From NCBI GenBank assembly GCA_023245725.1, contig JAHFJU010000074.1, forward strand, positions 1 to 6,595: a stretch of DNA of 6,595 bases, given 5' to 3'. The notes beneath the pieces were generated by a model. That model ran no database searches and had not been told where the DNA came from. It worked only from the letters and a program-made list of their open reading frames with translations. A program made the position numbers and the translations under genes. Within the stretch, counting starts at the first letter, position 1. Every line of letters begins with the position of its first letter. Shown piece by piece: positions 6,399 through 6,595 of the stretch. This DNA comes from Candidatus Peregrinibacteria bacterium (GTDB lineage Bacteria; Patescibacteriota; Gracilibacteria; UBA1369; UM-FILTER-53-11).

Positions 6399-6595
6399 AT
6401 GATTTCGGAAGAACTTCAAGAAGAACCAAAACACTGGTTTGTCGTAGTAAGTGTAATTGCATTCGCTATTGTACTTTTTTTCTCTATTTATTTTGAGATA
6501 CAAGACAACCGAATTCAAAGCGCTATTTCAGATATGAAAGCAAAAAAAGAGGAGCTTACACAATCTAATAATGCGCTAAATAATGCCGCGAACGA
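6399..6595 (+). CDS. Partial: single-pass membrane protein with coiled-coil-like region (unknown function)
   Basis: An open frame starts at ATG 6399 and continues past the right edge; 65 codons are visible. I do not recognise the family. The N-terminus is acidic (EELQEEP, 4-10). A single strongly hydrophobic segment spans about 13-32 and is followed by a polar, Gln/Asn/Lys-rich stretch (33-65) with heptad-like character, probably the start of a coiled coil. There is no signal-peptidase motif, so the hydrophobic segment is more likely an anchor than a cleaved signal. The start is the only in-frame candidate, since TAA lies at 6381-6383 with no ATG, GTG or TTG between. The gene is divergent from the RNHCP-tilS unit and has an extended -10 promoter about 37 nt upstream. 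The overall plan resembles small bitopic envelope or division proteins, but nothing in the visible part decides this. Confidence 0.65.
   Translation, partial: MISEELQEEPKHWFVVVSVIAFAIVLFFSIYFEIQDNRIQSAISDMKAKKEELTQSNNALNNAAN

Noticed and set aside
6351..6518. Longer version of the RNHCP protein, starting up to 56 codons upstream.
   Set aside because: The extra residues are unlike the family, overlap the divergent gene and cross the shared promoter. The family homology begins right at the ATG at 6350.
66..6595. Possible alternative genetic code (TGA as glycine) as in some Patescibacteria.
   Set aside because: All six complete genes read through with the standard code, no in-frame TGA occurs inside conserved regions, and TGA ends the RNHCP gene.
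1..6595. Mobile element, CRISPR, toxin-antitoxin or defence island.
   Set aside because: No transposase, repeat array, integrase, tRNA-linked repeat or paired small toxin-antitoxin genes were seen. The complete genes are mostly housekeeping types with short, ordinary gaps.

Overview
The window looks like a compact piece of bacterial chromosome. It carries six complete genes on the minus strand and the 5' part of a seventh gene on the plus strand at the right edge. The proteins resemble those of Candidatus Patescibacteria (CPR, Parcubacteria-like): a short TilS with only the N-terminal domain, an Hsp20 with an acidic N-terminal extension and a QECFWG stretch, FtsH variants GAPGCGKT and HEVGH, a stand-alone RNHCP-domain protein, and very short intergenic gaps. 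This assignment is inferred from protein character; no rRNA or other marker is present. The standard genetic code fits: TGA serves as a stop and TAA, TAG and TGA are all used.

Layout in transcription order on the minus strand, right to left: RNHCP-domain zinc protein (6350-6051), tilS (6043-5348), ftsH (5273-3417), an Hsp20/alpha-crystallin chaperone (3380-2865), galU (2811-1924) and an ABCB-type ABC exporter (1850-66). The RNHCP gene and tilS are only 7 bp apart and are probably one transcript. tilS-ftsH recalls the tilS-hpt-ftsH neighbourhood of Gram-positive bacteria, here without hpt. FtsH (membrane quality-control protease) and Hsp20 (holdase) form a proteostasis pair. GalU (UDP-glucose synthesis) and the exporter may serve the cell envelope, but each has its own TATAAT box and they may be separate units. 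On the plus strand, a gene for a single-pass membrane protein with a coiled-coil-like segment starts at 6399 and runs off the window.

Regulatory picture: the divergent gap holds one near-symmetric TATAATA core readable as a -10 box in both directions, with predicted start sites about 18 bp apart. None of the seven start codons has a recognisable Shine-Dalgarno sequence. Several -10-like boxes lie so close to the start codon that the mRNAs would be leaderless or nearly so. The hsp20-galU gap holds a small hairpin plus T-run that abuts the galU promoter, and a weaker copy of this arrangement lies between galU and the exporter gene. No tRNA, rRNA, CRISPR array, insertion sequence or prophage signal was seen. 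The six complete genes are recognisable families. The least understood items are the RNHCP-tilS pair, the leaderless/no-SD expression mode and the partial membrane protein.
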